Shown piece by piece: positions 22,076 to 33,314 of a stretch of 64,000 nucleotides of DNA; the first letter of the stretch is position 1, and every line of letters starts with the position of its first letter. Position numbers and translations under genes: made by a program. The DNA is from Symbiodinium natans (Eukaryota; Sar; Dinophyceae; Suessiales; Symbiodiniaceae): contig CAJNDS010000502.1 of the NCBI GenBank assembly GCA_905221605.1, positions 834,501 to 898,500 on the forward strand, read 5' to 3'. The notes beneath the pieces are model-generated. The model saw only the letters and a list, made by a program, of their open reading frames with translations. It did not search any database and was not told where the DNA came from.

Positions 22076-22525
22076 ATCTTAACCCTAAGCCATAAAGCCC
22101 TCAGCCCTAACATCTTAAAATCATCCGAAAACCCTAAACAATATACCCCCCAAAAAAAGAAGCTCTGACATCCTAACACCCTAAATCCATCTAAACCCCT
22201 AAACCCCAGAATCACCGAAACCCGACTCCCTAAATTTCCTAAATCCCTAAACCCCCTCCTCCCCTAAATCCTGAGCCCCTAAACCCCAAACCCCAAAAAG
22301 CACTAAATCCCCAGCCCTGAACCCCAAACCCTAAACCCCCAAACCCGAAACCCCACACCCCAAAAAGCCCTAAATCCGCAACCCTAGACCCCAAATCCTA
22401 AACCCTCGACCCCAAAAGCAAGCATCCTATCCCTAAATCCCTAATCCCTAATCCCTAAACCCTAAACCCTAAACCCTAAACCCTAAACCCTAAACCCCCA
22501 AAGGAACTCCCCCCCCCCCTCCGAG

Positions 22526-22603
22526 GCCTCTACACTTCGATCATGCTCGACTCGCAGCTCCTCGACATGGTCGAGGAGGACGAGCAGGCCCGAAAGCTCT
22601 CGG
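22526..22603 (+). CDS. Exon, unknown protein
   Basis: Acceptor CCGAG after a C-tract, frame LYTSIMLDSQLLDMVEEDEQ followed by ARKLS, then GGTTTGGGG. Acidic and amphipathic, possibly helical. CCCTAAA lies on the left and TTTAGGG on the right. Confidence 0.45.
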
Positions 22604-23463
22604 GTTTGGGGTTTGGAGTTTGGGGTTTAGGGTTTAGGGTTTAGGGTTTAGGGTTTAGGGGGTTAGCGTTTAGGGGGTTAGGGGTTAGGGGGTTGGGGGT
22701 TTAGGGGTTTAGGGGTTTAGGGGTTTAGGGGTTTAGGGGTTTAGGGGTTTAGGGGTTTAGGGGGTTTAGGGGGTTAGGGGGTTAAGGGGGTCATGGTTGA
22801 GGGTTCAGGGTTGAGGGTTCAGGGTTCAGGGTTCAGGGTTCAGGGTTCAGGGTTTACAGTGCGAGAGCGCTGGTTGAGAATGTGCGAGGGCTAGGTCAAT
22901 ATAGACCCGATATAGTAAGATTTCCTTGTAGGGACCCCAAGAAGGTACCCCCAATTTCCAATTTCGGAAGCCACTAAATTCCAAACTGTCAAGGAAGCTT
23001 GCAAGAAGCCCAGGATGTGGGGGAATTCCGGGTTGCAGGTGCACGCGGCCACTACGCAAAAAACACTCGTTTCTGGGTGATTAGGAGCTGCTTCCGGCGC
23101 GGCTGCGCCTTTCTCGGAACGCAAGAAACCAACGCGCCACCAAAGCCAGGCAATGCCAGGGAAGGTCGAGGAGATCTCCGAGCATTCGGAACCCTGAAGC
23201 CCTTTCTATCCCTTTCTCAAAGGTTTGCGTGTGGTGAAAAGTATGGTTACAATTCCTCCGTTCCCCCGATCTCTAATCGCTACGCTGCTAGTCGTTCCCG
23301 AAACCCATGAACCCTAAGTACGGAAGCCAACCCGAAACCCATGAACCCTAAGTCCTAAAACCCGAAACCCATAAACCCTAAGTCCTAAAACCCCTAACCC
23401 TAAACCCTTGAGACCTGACACCCTGGTAAACCCATCTCATGTGCTTCGTCCTGTTCTCCTCAG

Positions 23464-23525
23464 CAACCGCCAGGGAGCTGCAGCAGCTGCAAACATGCAG
23501 AGTCCCGACCTTGCCGGGCTTCTGG
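23464..23525 (+). CDS. Exon-like segment, unknown protein
   Basis: A TTCTCCTCAG acceptor with a good pyrimidine tract, frame TARELQQLQTCRVPTLPGFW, then GTTTGGGG. Possible coiled coil. Confidence 0.4.
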
Positions 23526-24094
23526 GTTTGGGGGTTTGGGAGCTTTAGAACGGTTTAGGGTTTAGGGTTAAAGGTTGAGGTTTGGGGCGAATGTTCGGGG
23601 CCGTTTAGGGCTTTAGGGGGGAGTAAAGGGTATACGCAGTTTGTCAACTGCGAAGTCTGACTGGCACTCTGCTGTTTTTACACATCTTTGCCAAGGCGAG
23701 CCGTTAGCCTTCCGTCCGAGCAGATCCTTCGCTGGATCCCCAGATGTTCAAGAGAAGCTACTAAATACCCCTAAGGGTACCTAAACCCTAAACCCTAAAC
23801 CCTAAACCCTTAAAGTACCCTCCTATACAGGGACTGTTGGGGCCCAAGTGTACAAAATGAGGTTAGGGTTACCGTGGCAGTTTCCGAACTTGGGAGTACC
23901 ATGTTAGGGTTCGGGGCCAGGTAAACCCCCCTGAGGAAACTGTTCTTGAGCACGCTCTTCCCCAAATTGTGTGGTAGCTGGCCAACATCTTTTGGCGCCC
24001 TCCCTCTTCGAACGTCAGAGGCAGAGGCCCCAGATCCGAAACATGTCAGGAAAGGGTTCAGGATTGTCAGTGTTTAGGGTTCAACAAAGCCCTA

Positions 24095-24185
24095 CCTGGG
24101 ACTCGATTTACCTACAGTTTAGTAGGAGCTACCCCCTAAGTCCTAGGTATAACCCGTAAAACTGTAGGTAAAGAGAGTCCCAGGC
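24095..24185. mobile_element. MITE with 8-bp target-site duplication
   Basis: CCTGGGACTCGATTTACCTA at the left pairs with the complement of TAGGTAAAGAGAGTCCCAGG at the right. AAGCCCTA is directly repeated at 24087-24094 and 24186-24193. Confidence 0.7.
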
Positions 24186-24384
24186 AAGCCCTATACCCTC
24201 GAGAGTCCTACGGGCGCCCAAGATAAAGTGTTACAACTAATAAGATAAGTGTTACAAGCAATAAGTCTAGTATAGTTCCCGGAATTTGAATTGCGAAACT
24301 ACTTATAACTACCCATGAACCTCCCATGTTTTGGGCTTCGGTTAGGGTTTGTAACCCCAACGACCGTCTGACCGTCTGACTGAG

Positions 24385-24459
24385 GCGCTGCTTCTGCCGA
24401 ACTGCGTGCAAGTCCTCCGCCTGACCTTCAAGGCAGCTTTTTGGGGCGAGGGCCGATAG
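24385..24459 (+). CDS. Exon-like segment, unknown protein
   Basis: A CTGAG acceptor followed by ALLLPNCVQVLRLTFKAAFW and a stop created by the start of a TTTAGGG tract. Confidence 0.3.
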   Translation, partial: ALLLPNCVQVLRLTFKAAFWGEGR

Positions 24460-24789
24460 GGTTTAGGGTTTAGGGTTTAGGGTTCAGGGTTTTGGGTTTA
24501 GGGTTTAGGGTTTAGGGTTTAGGGTTCAGGGTTCAGGGTTCAGGGTTCAGGGTCTGGTTGTGGGCGCGGGCGATTTCTCAATTTTAGACAAGAGCCCGTA
24601 TACTCTTACAGTACCCCATACCGCCATACCCCCAAGCCCCAGAAAAGTCGAGACTCCATTTTGCAGAAATTTGGGTTTAGGGTTTATAGGGTTTAGGGGT
24701 TTAGGGTTTAGGGTCTCAAGTTGGCCTCAAGCCCCCAAACTCTACAAAACTGGAAGGCCTCAGCCCCTGAACCCTAAAACTCCTGGCAG

Positions 24790-24891
24790 AGGCCCCTTCG
24801 AGCACGCACGCGCCCTCCACTGCGGGCGAGTGCTGTGCCTACCTGGCGCAGCTGGCACGGCCGGCGTGGGGCCCAGTTCGGGCCTCTTTAG
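24790..24891 (+). CDS. Exon-like segment, unknown protein
   Basis: A CTGGCAG acceptor after AACCCTAAAAC. The frame includes GECCAYLAQLARPAWGPVRA and runs into TTTAGGG repeats. A second frame is also open. Confidence 0.35.
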   Translation, partial: RPLRARTRPPLRASAVPTWRSWHGRRGAQFGPL

Positions 24892-25708
24892 GGCCTCTTT
24901 AGGGTTTAGGGTTTAGGGTTTAGGGTTTAGGGTTTAGGGTTTAGGGTTTAGGGTTTAGGGTTTAGGGTTAGGGTTTAGGGTTTAGGGTTTAGGGTTACGT
25001 TTTTAGTGTTGGGGGTTGGGGGGGGGGGGGGGGGGGGGTCAGGGTTTCGGGTTAAGGAAGAAGGGTTAAGAAGAGTTGTGGCAGTGCTCTAATGTGTTTG
25101 GATACCTCATATTGCGACTCAGGCCTAAAGCCTATACTCCAAGAAGGTTCCGGGTGTCCCCGGCTGTGAGTGGGTACTTACTGACCAAGAAAAAAGCTTC
25201 AGATAGCCGACGGGTTTAGGGTTTAGGGGTTAGGGTTTAGGGTTTAGGGGTTCGGAGTGCTCCATTATGGTCGTCTCCATCGCAAGACAGGAACCCCCAA
25301 GAAGACCAACGTTTGGAACAACCCCCCACTATGCCTTGACAGCCCTAGAAGCTATCCGGCTGGTTGTCAAAAAAATGATCCCTTTGGAGTACCCTAAATA
25401 TTAGGTGCCGCGCTATAAGAGGGGTCCAACAAGGGACCATAAGTTTTGACAACCACCCACGTAGAAGGTGCAGGCTTGCTGGCGGGGGTTTGAGGGTTGT
25501 TGTTGGAACTTCGTGTGTGTATGTGTGTGTCTATATATGTGTATATACATATATATATATATAAGTTGGAGCCGGGCTGTTGCTTCCATAGCCAGTGTGT
25601 TCCGCCCAAGCGCTCAGGCCCTAAACTTCTAAGCCCTAAGCTCGAGAGGGCTTAGGGATTGTAAGAATCCTTGAAGCCTAAGCCTCAGACCCAAAACCCC
25701 ACAAGGCT

Positions 25709-25848
25709 TGGGGATGATAGCTTGGGATGTTCCCCCTTGTACTAACCGTCCCTTAATAGGGATTATAATAGGGGGTACCATAATCCCTATTACGTACTTT
25801 TCGTATAAGGGGGGAACATCCCAAATTATCGCCCCTTAAAAGCTTAAG
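25709..25848. repeat. MITE-like element, family TTGGGATGTTCC, copy 1
   Basis: CTTGGGATGTTCCCCCTT at the left and AAGGGGGGAACATCCCAA at the right are inverted repeats; an inner pair AATAGGGATTAT / ATAATCCCTATT follows. Related sequences are at 40968-41083 and 47277-47325. Confidence 0.65.
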
Positions 25849-25868
25849 CCTTGTCTTCGCCTGGCCAG

Positions 25869-25933
25869 GGAGAGGGCAACTTGGCGCGCAAAGCCAGGGG
25901 CTCGGACTCAGGTGCGTTGTGGAGGGTCTATTC
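25869..25933 (+). CDS. Exon-like segment, unknown protein
   Basis: A CTGGCCAG acceptor, 21 codons GEGNLARKARGSDSGALWRV..., then a GTAGGG donor at 25934. Confidence 0.35.
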
Positions 25934-26973
25934 GTAGGGTTTAGGGTTTGTAAGGGTCAAGGGCTTATGAGGGTTTAGGAGGGTGGGTTTAGGGTTTCGG
26001 GATCAGGGTATGTATCAGGTTGCCCGGATGTTCTCTCTTGTCCTTTAGGCGTTACGGAAGTCTGTAGCAATGTAGGAAAAGTAATACAAGTCCGTATCAA
26101 TTGGGTGCTTGGCGGGCCGCGACAGCCGGTGGCTTCTGCACTGGATGCAGGGTTTCATGGGGGGTTGGGCCTTGGGGAAGTAGGGAGCCTTGAGGAGTGT
26201 TAGGGACCCTTGGGTTACATACCCCCCTTGAACCCCCCTCCGGCCTTTCTTTTAGGGGTTCATAAGGGAGGGGGGGGTTCATGGGTTACATAACCCCCCC
26301 TTGAACTCCCCCTCTTCGGATCTTCCCCCTTAAAATAGGGCCCCTACTATCGTAAACCCTAAATCCTAGCCCCTAAACCCTAAGCCCTAATCCCAACCAC
26401 CCCCCCCCCCCCCCCTGCCTTAAGAAACCCTCGAACTTCCGCGGTCTTGCGAGGTTTGGCCGTGGAGTTTTGACGACGTGGGGGTTCCAGCCTTCGAGGT
26501 CCCATTATTTGGTGGGAGGGGGAGGAGGGGGGGACATGGGTTCATAGGGTTCAGGGTTTAGGGTTTAGGGATAGGATTTAGGGTTTAGGGTTTAGGGTTT
26601 AGGGTTTAGGGTTTAGGGTTTAGGGTTTAGGGTTTAGGGTTTAGGGTTTAGGGTTTAGGGGCTTTGGGGAGTGTAGGGAGTTGAGATTGTAGGAGCTTAA
26701 GGTCTAGGCTGTGCTCAGGAATTGTGGCCCTTTTGTGGGGAACCCCACGGCCTTACCATCCCTGCTTATACCTACCCATAAGCCCTATAAACCCTTAAAC
26801 CCCCTGTAAACCCCGTAAACCCCTACGAAGCCTTAAAACCCCTGTAAAACCCTACTATAAACCCTCTAAACCCCGATCAAACCCCTAACCCCTATCAAAC
26901 CTCCTCCAAACCCCTGTCAAACCCCAACTCAAGTCGATCCGAGAAACTTCTTTTCACGCGCCCGCGCTCCCAG

Positions 26974-27045
26974 GAGCAGCGACAGCATCTAGCAGTGGCC
27001 GGCGTGCCAGGGACCAAAGGATGCCAAGAAAGCAGGGGAGGGCCC
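26974..27045 (+). CDS. Exon-like segment, unknown protein
   Basis: A GCTCCCAG acceptor followed by EQRQHLAVAGVPGTKGCQES and a possible GTTAGGGG donor. Confidence 0.3.
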
Positions 27046-27228
27046 GTTAGGGGTTCGGGTTCTGGGGTTGTAGGGTTGTAAGGGTTGTAGGGTTTTGGGC
27101 TTGGGGTTTGGGGTTTAGGGTTTATGGTTTGGGGTTTAGGGCTTAGGGTTTAGGGTTTAATTAGGGCTTAGGGTTTATGGGGTTCAGGGTCGTTTGTTTT
27201 GGGAGGGGGGGTGTGATGTAATTTTCAG

Positions 27229-27308
27229 AATGTGCTTAGCACAAGCGATCCTCCGGATGGAGCTTCCAGAGGCGTTGTAACGGAGTTTCCCCACCTGCGT
27301 GTTCGAGG
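27229..27308 (+). CDS. Exon, unknown protein
   Basis: An ATTTTCAG acceptor, frame NVLSTSDPPDGASRGVVTEF followed by PHLRVR, then GTTTAGGG at 27309. Confidence 0.45.
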
Positions 27309-27389
27309 GTTTAGGGTTTAGGGTTTAGGGTTTAGGTTTAGGGTGTAGGGTGTAGGGTTTAGGTTTAGGGTTTAGGGTTTAGGGTATTC

Positions 27390-27472
27390 TTTGCTGTAGC
27401 TTTAGATCCTTAGCCTTTTTTTGGTTTATTGGGCTTCCTAGTAAGGCAGCTAAAAACTTAATTTATAGCTAC
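27390..27472. repeat. Dispersed 80-bp repeat, copy 1
   Basis: Contains CTTTAGATCCTTAGCC and CCTAGTAAGGCAGCTAAAAA. A second copy with a few differences lies at 38111-38190 in the same orientation. Confidence 0.75.
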
Positions 27473-27612
27473 CCAGCTAAGTGCAGCCAAGTATTGTTCC
27501 CTGTTGCGAAATGCTTTTATAGTTTATGAGGGTTTTTGTTTTATTGTGCAAACAAGACGCCAAGCTCAACACAACTGGACACATCTTGAAGAGGCTAGAA
27601 GTCTGCTGAACT

Positions 27613-27730
27613 ATGCCTCCATCATCATTTTATAGGTGTTCTGTCTGTGATGATCCTTTCATGGAAATCGAGAGGACGAAGCACAACATTTGTCCAAAAC
27701 GACAGATGAAGTTTACTTCCTGGTTTTGTG
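27613..27730 (+). CDS. Possible exon with Cys/His spacing
   Basis: A frame from an ATG at 27613 reads MPPSSFYRCSVCDDPFMEIE and then KHNICP. The C-x2-C ... H-x3-C spacing could be a zinc knuckle, but no family is recognised. The frame then runs into CCCTAAA repeats. Confidence 0.3.
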
Positions 27731-27781
27731 ATACCCTAAACCCTAAACCCCAAACCCTAAACTCTAAACCCTTTCCTGCAG

Positions 27782-27893
27782 GGGGTTTTGTATGAGGTTC
27801 GCTGGGTTCTCTGGGTTCCCAGGCACGATCCGCTGCCACCCGCACGCATGGGCCGCTGGCTGCAGGGCCTGCGAGGGCCCCAAAATTTTCAGG
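27782..27893 (+). CDS. Exon, unknown protein
   Basis: A TCCTGCAG acceptor ends a CCCTAAA tract. 37 codons (GVLYEVRWVLWVPRHDPLPP then ARMGRWLQGLRG) stop at a GTTTAGG donor. Trp-rich; may follow the segment at 27613. Confidence 0.45.
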
Positions 27894-28387
27894 GTTTAGG
27901 TTTAGGGTTTAGGGTTGAAAGAGGCTGAGGCTTCAACCCTGAAAAGCCCTTCAAAAACCTCCAACAACCCTTAAGAACCCTTAAAAGCCGCAAAACACCC
28001 TAAAATAACTACACTCCCTTAACGCCCTTAAGATAGGTGCAAGGTCAGTTCAGGGCCCGTTCAGGGTTGAGGCTCTATAGAGGGGACTGGCAGATTCCTC
28101 GCTAAGAACTCCTTGCTAGGGCGCCTTCAGGGTACTTTTTGCGTGGGTATGTAGGGCATCTTTCTTTCTGTGAGTTTGGTGGGGTTTAAGGCGTTCAGGG
28201 TGAAGGGAGAGGTGAAAGCGTGTGAATTTAAGGGACCCATTGAGCGGCCGCGGATGTATCAAAGGCGCAGCCTAAACCCTAGCCTACCAAGATCAAGTGC
28301 ATTCTGTTTTGTTTGTTTTCGGGGGGGGGGGGGGGGGGTGGTGGTGGCCTCGTTAGAGATAATTAATTAAGTAACAACGAACTACAG

Positions 28388-28474
28388 TTGATCCTTGGCG
28401 GCAAGGAAGCTACACTCCATGTCAGCCGTGCCTCTTCTGACATCATGCCTGGAGTTCGGACTTTTCAAAGTTAA
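28388..28474 (+). CDS. Probable terminal exon, unknown protein
   Basis: A CTACAG acceptor, frame LILGGKEATLHVSRASSDIM followed by PGVRTFQS and TAA at 28472-28474. Confidence 0.45.
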   Translation: MILGGKEATLHVSRASSDIMPGVRTFQS

Positions 28475-28568
28475 GAAGTTTGACAAGTCCTTCTGGCTTT
28501 AGGGTAGCTTTGGACTATAGAGCGCGCAGGCTAAACCCTAAACCCTAAACCCTAAACCCTGCAAAGCC

Positions 28569-28721
28569 ATGGCGCATCGCTTTGAAGTCAAACCCCGTCT
28601 CTGGAAGATGCCGAGGCTCCGCTTCGTGGCCGTTTCCCTAAGACCAGTGTGGGCCGGGGGCTCTGCCAAAGAAGGGATCTGCTGCTTCTTTACTATTTGC
28701 TCAAGAACCCCAAAAGAATAA
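28569..28721 (+). CDS. Probable first exon or small ORF, unknown protein
   Basis: ATG at 28569 directly after a CCCTAAA tract; 50 codons beginning MAHRFEVKPRLWKMPRLRFV and ending TAA. It lies about 95 bp after the stop at 28474, so it may start a new gene. The last third overlaps a short repeat (AATAAGAAATACTCATCCC), so the coding part may end earlier. Confidence 0.4.
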   Translation: MAHRFEVKPRLWKMPRLRFVAVSLRPVWAGGSAKEGICCFFTICSRTPKE

Positions 28722-29383
28722 GAAATACTCATCCCTATACTACCCTTGATAAGGAAGAATCTTTTTTGTTCGGCGTGTAGTTCTAGACACTTGGGGAGCT
28801 TTAGGGTTGAGGGTTGAGGATTTACAAGGGGGATCTGAAGGTGGTTTTAGTCTTTTGGTCGGGGTGTTTGGGTTCATTTGCTTGAGATAGCCGGACCGCT
28901 TATAAACCGAAGCACCCCAAGTTTTAATCAGGGGCGACATCATCCTGTGTAAGGCAACCTAAACCCGAAACCCCTCTCAAACCGCCAGGAGTGTCAAAGA
29001 ATGGCTCAGGCTACTGCTTGTGATGGGGGGGGGGGCCTTCGAATCCGACATAGAACTGCCACAGATGTACGCAGTCCTGCTCCTGACACACCTCCTACTC
29101 TGGAGTTCAGGGTTTTAGGATTGAGGGTTGAGGCTTTCCAATGCTGTGCGGTTCTGGCAGTGGGGGGCTGAGCTGTTGGAGAGATGCTTGAGGTTGTAGG
29201 GCGTAGATCCCAAAGGCAAAGCCCCAAAACGTAAACCTAAACCCCTCAGCCTCAACCGGCAGACTTAAACTGCAAACGCCACACAAAATTCCCTAAGAAC
29301 ATCCCTGAGAGTGTCTAAAGCACCCTAAGCCCCAAACCATAAACACAAAATCTTGAAACCTAAGCCCGAAACCCCATATAAAG

Positions 29384-29455
29384 GGGCCCACGAGGACCAA
29401 GCCCTCATCTGGGCGCAAGTTACGCAGCATGGCCCCTCCATCCAGGCTTGCCAGG
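29384..29455 (+). CDS. Exon, unknown protein
   Basis: A TATAAAG acceptor, frame AHEDQALIWAQVTQHGPSIQ followed by ACQ, then GTTTAGGG. Confidence 0.45.
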
Positions 29456-30576
29456 GTTTAGGGTTTAGGGTTTAGGGTTTAGGGTTTAGGGTTTAGGGTT
29501 TAGGGCTTCGGGCTTCGGGCTTAGGGTTTAGGATGAAGGGTTCAGGGATCAGGGTTTAAGGTTTCGGGTTTGGGGTTGACCTGGGGAACCCAACCCCTGA
29601 ACGGCTGTCGGGTCCGTGTCAACACTGCGGGTTTTGGACGAAACCCCCGGGTTTGCCTGTGCTGGCCACCTCTTGGTACCACCTAAACATCTTGCCAGTA
29701 CTTATAGGGTTCTTCAGGGAGTGGGGTTCATGGGGGGTACCTTGGGAACCTTAGGGAACCTTAGGGAGCCTTAGGGAGTGCCTGGTGGGGAGTATCTGGG
29801 ATACATACTACCCCTTGAGCCCCCCCCTCCCTTAAGAACCCTCTGAGTTCCTCCCTTTTAGGGGTTCTCATCTTGAGCAAGCTTGCTTTGCGGCTTTCAG
29901 GGTTGGATTTTGGGGGCTTAGGGTTTGCGGTTTAGAGGCTTCTAGGGATTTGGCCCTTCAGGGTTATGACGCCGGTAGGGACTATGGCTGTTCCTGTTCC
30001 TCTGACAGTTCTCTGCTTGAAGTTTCTATAAGAAAGCCTACACCAGGCCTTTGCATAACCCTTAGTTAGCCCTAAACCCTAAACCCTAAACCCTAAACCC
30101 CAAACCTTAGTACCCTTATATAACCCTTCTGCGTCCTTATTGCATTGCCCTAAGGGTCCCCCATGTAGCACACTGTTACATACTCGAGCCCCAAAAGTCC
30201 CTAGAATTAGGGTTTAGGGTTTAGGGTTTAGGGTTTAGGGTTTAGGGTTTAGGGTTTAGGGTTTAGGGTTTGTTCAGGCCCAAATATTCCCTACTTAAGG
30301 TACATGGGCCCTTTGGGGCGCGAAATATTGGTTGGTACCTCTGGGACCCTATGGAAAAGCTTAGGGAGCCTTAGGGAGTAGTTGCGAGTATTAGGGAACC
30401 TTGGGTTACATACTCCCCTAAACCCTAAACCCTCAACCCTAAACCCTAAACCGAAACCCTAAACCCTAGACCCTGAAGAACCCTATAACTTAGGGAGCCT
30501 TAGGGAGTAGTGGGGGAGTATTAGGGTTTAGGGTTTAGGGTTTAGGGTTTAGGGTTTAGGGTTTAGGGGTTGGGGG

Positions 30577-30648
30577 GCCCTCGAGTCGAGGGAGAGTGCG
30601 TGCGAGGCCTCACCGGATCAACTCAGCGGCCACCTCGGCTCTGCAATG
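30577..30648 (+). CDS. Exon-like segment, unknown protein
   Basis: Frame ALESRESACEASPDQLSGHL followed by GSAM and a GTTTAGGG donor. No clear acceptor, since a G-rich stretch precedes it. Confidence 0.3.
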
Positions 30649-30695
30649 GTTTAGGGTTTAGGGTTTAGGGTTAAGGGTTTAGAGTTTAGGGTATA

Positions 30696-30812
30696 GGGTA
30701 CCGGGAGTAGGCCGCCATGTTTTCCTTTTTTAGGGTTGGGGTTCCCTTAGAATCCCCTAAAATCCCCAAAACAGGGTACGCTGTTTATTCCTAGGTTACT
30801 CCCGGGTCTGGG
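30696..30812. repeat. MITE-like element, family GACCCAGAGTAGG, copy 3
   Basis: Starts GTACCGGGAGTAGGCC and ends TTACTCCCGGGTCTG, with the shared internal GGGGTTCCCTT. Confidence 0.6.
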
Positions 30813-31339
30813 AATAAGGGACCCCTAATCGAGACACCCAAATAGTAGGATCTCTTTACAATCAGGACACGCTGGAAGGTACCCAAATATCGCGGTACAT
30901 GATCCTAAAATCCTTGCAGGGAAAATGCCATTGAGCAAAGTAGATGTGTGCGGATCGATGGGGGCCACGAAGTTCTTATGCATAAGGGCAATGTGCTATT
31001 TGTCGCTCTAGGGCAAGATCCCGCCCAAAAAAAAGGGATCATGTGAACTTTTGGCTTAGAGACCGAGCGGACCTGAGCTTTCTTAGCAGCCGGCTTGGTA
31101 GGCTAAAGTTTAGGCTTCACAGGGTGTTCTGGGGACTCCTAGGGCCCTATACCCCCACGCCCTCTCAAGCCAGAGCGCCCTCAAGACCCCTGACGCCAGA
31201 AAGGCACTCAAGCCTTCAGCCCTAGGCCCACACACCAGAAGAGACGCATAGACCCCTGGCAAACAGAAAAATCACCTAAGACCCCAAAACAGAAACCCCA
31301 AACCCTAAACCCTTTACCCCCCTATGCCCCCCTGGGCAG

Positions 31340-31403
31340 CCAAAGGCCTGGCCATCACGGACGAGACGGTCCATCGCGTGCAGGGCGCTCGTCGTCTCTT
31401 CCT
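31340..31403 (+). CDS. Exon, unknown protein
   Basis: A CTGGGCAG acceptor after CCCTAAA and C-rich sequence. The frame KGLAITDETVHRVQGARRLF runs into a poly-C tract. The donor is not obvious. Confidence 0.4.
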
Positions 31404-31849
31404 CCCCCCCCCCCCCCCCCACGTGGTGTGTCGTTTAGGGTTTCGGGGTGTAGGGTTTAGGGTTTCGGGGTTTCAGGGTTTAGGGCTTAGGGTTTAGGGT
31501 TTCGGGGGTCCAGGGTTTAGGGTTTAGGGTTTGGGATATAGTGGCTGGTTCTTGGTAGAGAATGAGGGAGTTTAGAGGGACTTGTGTGGTTCCGGGCTTC
31601 AGGGTGTCAGGGTGTTTTTTGGAGTTTAGGGTTTGAGGGGTTTAGGGTTTGGGGTTCAGGGCTTGCATTATGGGGGGCTTGGGGGCTTGCGGTTTGGGCT
31701 GGGCGCGCAAAAACCGCTAGATACAGCACCCTTTGGCCAAGGAGGGTTTTCACGCCCTGGGCGTGCGTTCGGGCTTGGGGGGCTGAGAGATGGAAACGGA
31801 TCCATCCATGGCTGCCCGACAGATGCTTTGATGCTTGAAGCTTTTGCAG

Positions 31850-31916
31850 GGGTAGTGAGAAGCAATCTTGAGATGCTGATTCTCAGAATGATAAAGATCG
31901 TGACAACAAGAAGAAG
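31850..31916 (+). CDS. Exon-like segment, unknown protein
   Basis: A CTTTTGCAG acceptor, frame VVRSNLEMLILRMIKIVTTR, then AAG|GTGATAAC, an ordinary GT donor. A (CAA)n tract follows in the intron. Confidence 0.4.
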
Positions 31917-31981
31917 GTGATAACAATGTTTAAAACCCTCAACCCAAACCCTAAATCCCTCGACCCCCCTGTTTCCAGAGA

Positions 31982-31983
31982 GC

Positions 31984-32047
<64 letters not shown>
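31982..32047. repeat. (CAA)22 microsatellite
   Basis: Uninterrupted CAA triplets. A poly-Gln frame crosses it but also reads through CCCTAAA repeats, so I treat it as intronic. Confidence 0.9.
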
Positions 32048-32559
32048 CGGAGTGGCCTGTGGTCTAGGTTTAGTAGAGCTTAGGCGGTGGGCACGTGGGG
32101 CGGATACCTCAAACCAGATGCTCGACGTTGCCACTCTAAAGCCAAATTCCCCAATTCCCTAAACAAACCCCAGCAATCAACCCTAACCCCCGAACCCTGA
32201 GAGCCCGCAACCCCGATAACTTCTAACCCTCAATCTCTAGACCCTAACCCCAAACCACACACCTAAACCCCAACCCCAAATTCTACACCCCAAGCCCCAC
32301 ACTTTAAAGCCCCAAAACCCTACATCCCTAAACCCCGAACCCTACCCCTCGAAACCCCTACACCCCCTAAGGCCCAAAACCTTGCATACCCAACGTCCCC
32401 TAATCATTTTGGACCACTTCACCCCACATCTCCAGATCCTAACCCTAAACCCTTAAACCCTAAACCCCAAACCGTAAACCCTAAACCCTAAACCCTAAGC
32501 CCTAATCCCTAAGCCCTGAGCCCCAACTACCCCAAACCTCAAGCCCCAAGAACCCCCAG

Positions 32560-32636
32560 CTGTTGCAAGCCGAGGCTTGCGCGCCTCAGACCTGCCTTGG
32601 ACTTTGCCCAGAAAGGCTTGAAGGCGCGGGAGAGGG
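32560..32636 (+). CDS. Exon-like segment, unknown protein
   Basis: A CCCCAG acceptor, frame CCKPRLARLRPALDFAQKGL followed by KARER, then GTTTAGGG. A second frame is also open. Confidence 0.35.
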
Positions 32637-33234
32637 GTTTAGGGTTTAAGGTCTTGGGGTTTAGGGTTTAGGGTTTAGGGTTTAGGGTTTAGGGTTTGGT
32701 TTAGGGTTTCGGGTTTAGGGGTTGGGATTCAGGGTTTAGGGCTTTAGGGTCTTGCGTCCAGTTTGCATGGCGTTGGTGGCGCAAGGGTTGGGATGTAGGG
32801 TCAGAGTCTGAAGATTTCTTTTTTTATGGACTTGCCCCCCCTAAATCCCTATTACACCCTCGCACCCGACAAACCTTAAACCCTAAACCCTCAGAACCCT
32901 AATCGCCCTAAACCCTACATGCACCCCTAAACCACAAACCCTAAACCCTAAACCCCAAGAACCTAACTGCTGTTTTTGGGATCTCCGGGGTGCATCTGGG
33001 TCGGGCCTGGGTCTGCGAGAACCAACTCTATGGGTTCAGCGTTCAGAGTTTACAGGGCTTAAAGGGTTTTCAAGGGTTTACAAGGGTTTACAACAGTTTG
33101 CAAAACTTTAAGGGGTTGAGAGTGTTTAAGGGTTTGTATGTAAGGGTTCTTAAGGGTTTTAAGTCCTTAAAGGGGTTCAAGGGTTTTGGGGTGCAGAATT
33201 TGTGGTCAGGTTATTAACTAGTTGCTCAATTTCA

Positions 33235-33314
33235 ATCCGATTTCGGCAAGGTCGCGACGCCCAAGGAGTGCAGCGTCCCCTCAACCTGCGCTGCGAGGCC
33301 AACTGGCCAATGCA
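33235..33314 (+). CDS. Exon-like segment, unknown protein
   Basis: GC-rich unique segment open as RFRQGRDAQGVQRPLNLRCE followed by ANWPMQG. The acceptor is unclear. CTTCGGGTTGAGGG follows. Confidence 0.25.

Noticed and set aside
31668-32162. Poly-Gln, poly-Leu and poly-Cys ORFs across the CAA tract
   Set aside because: The frames also pass through CCCTAAA repeats and lack coding flanks; a donor (AAG|GTGATAAC) precedes the tract, so it is probably intronic.
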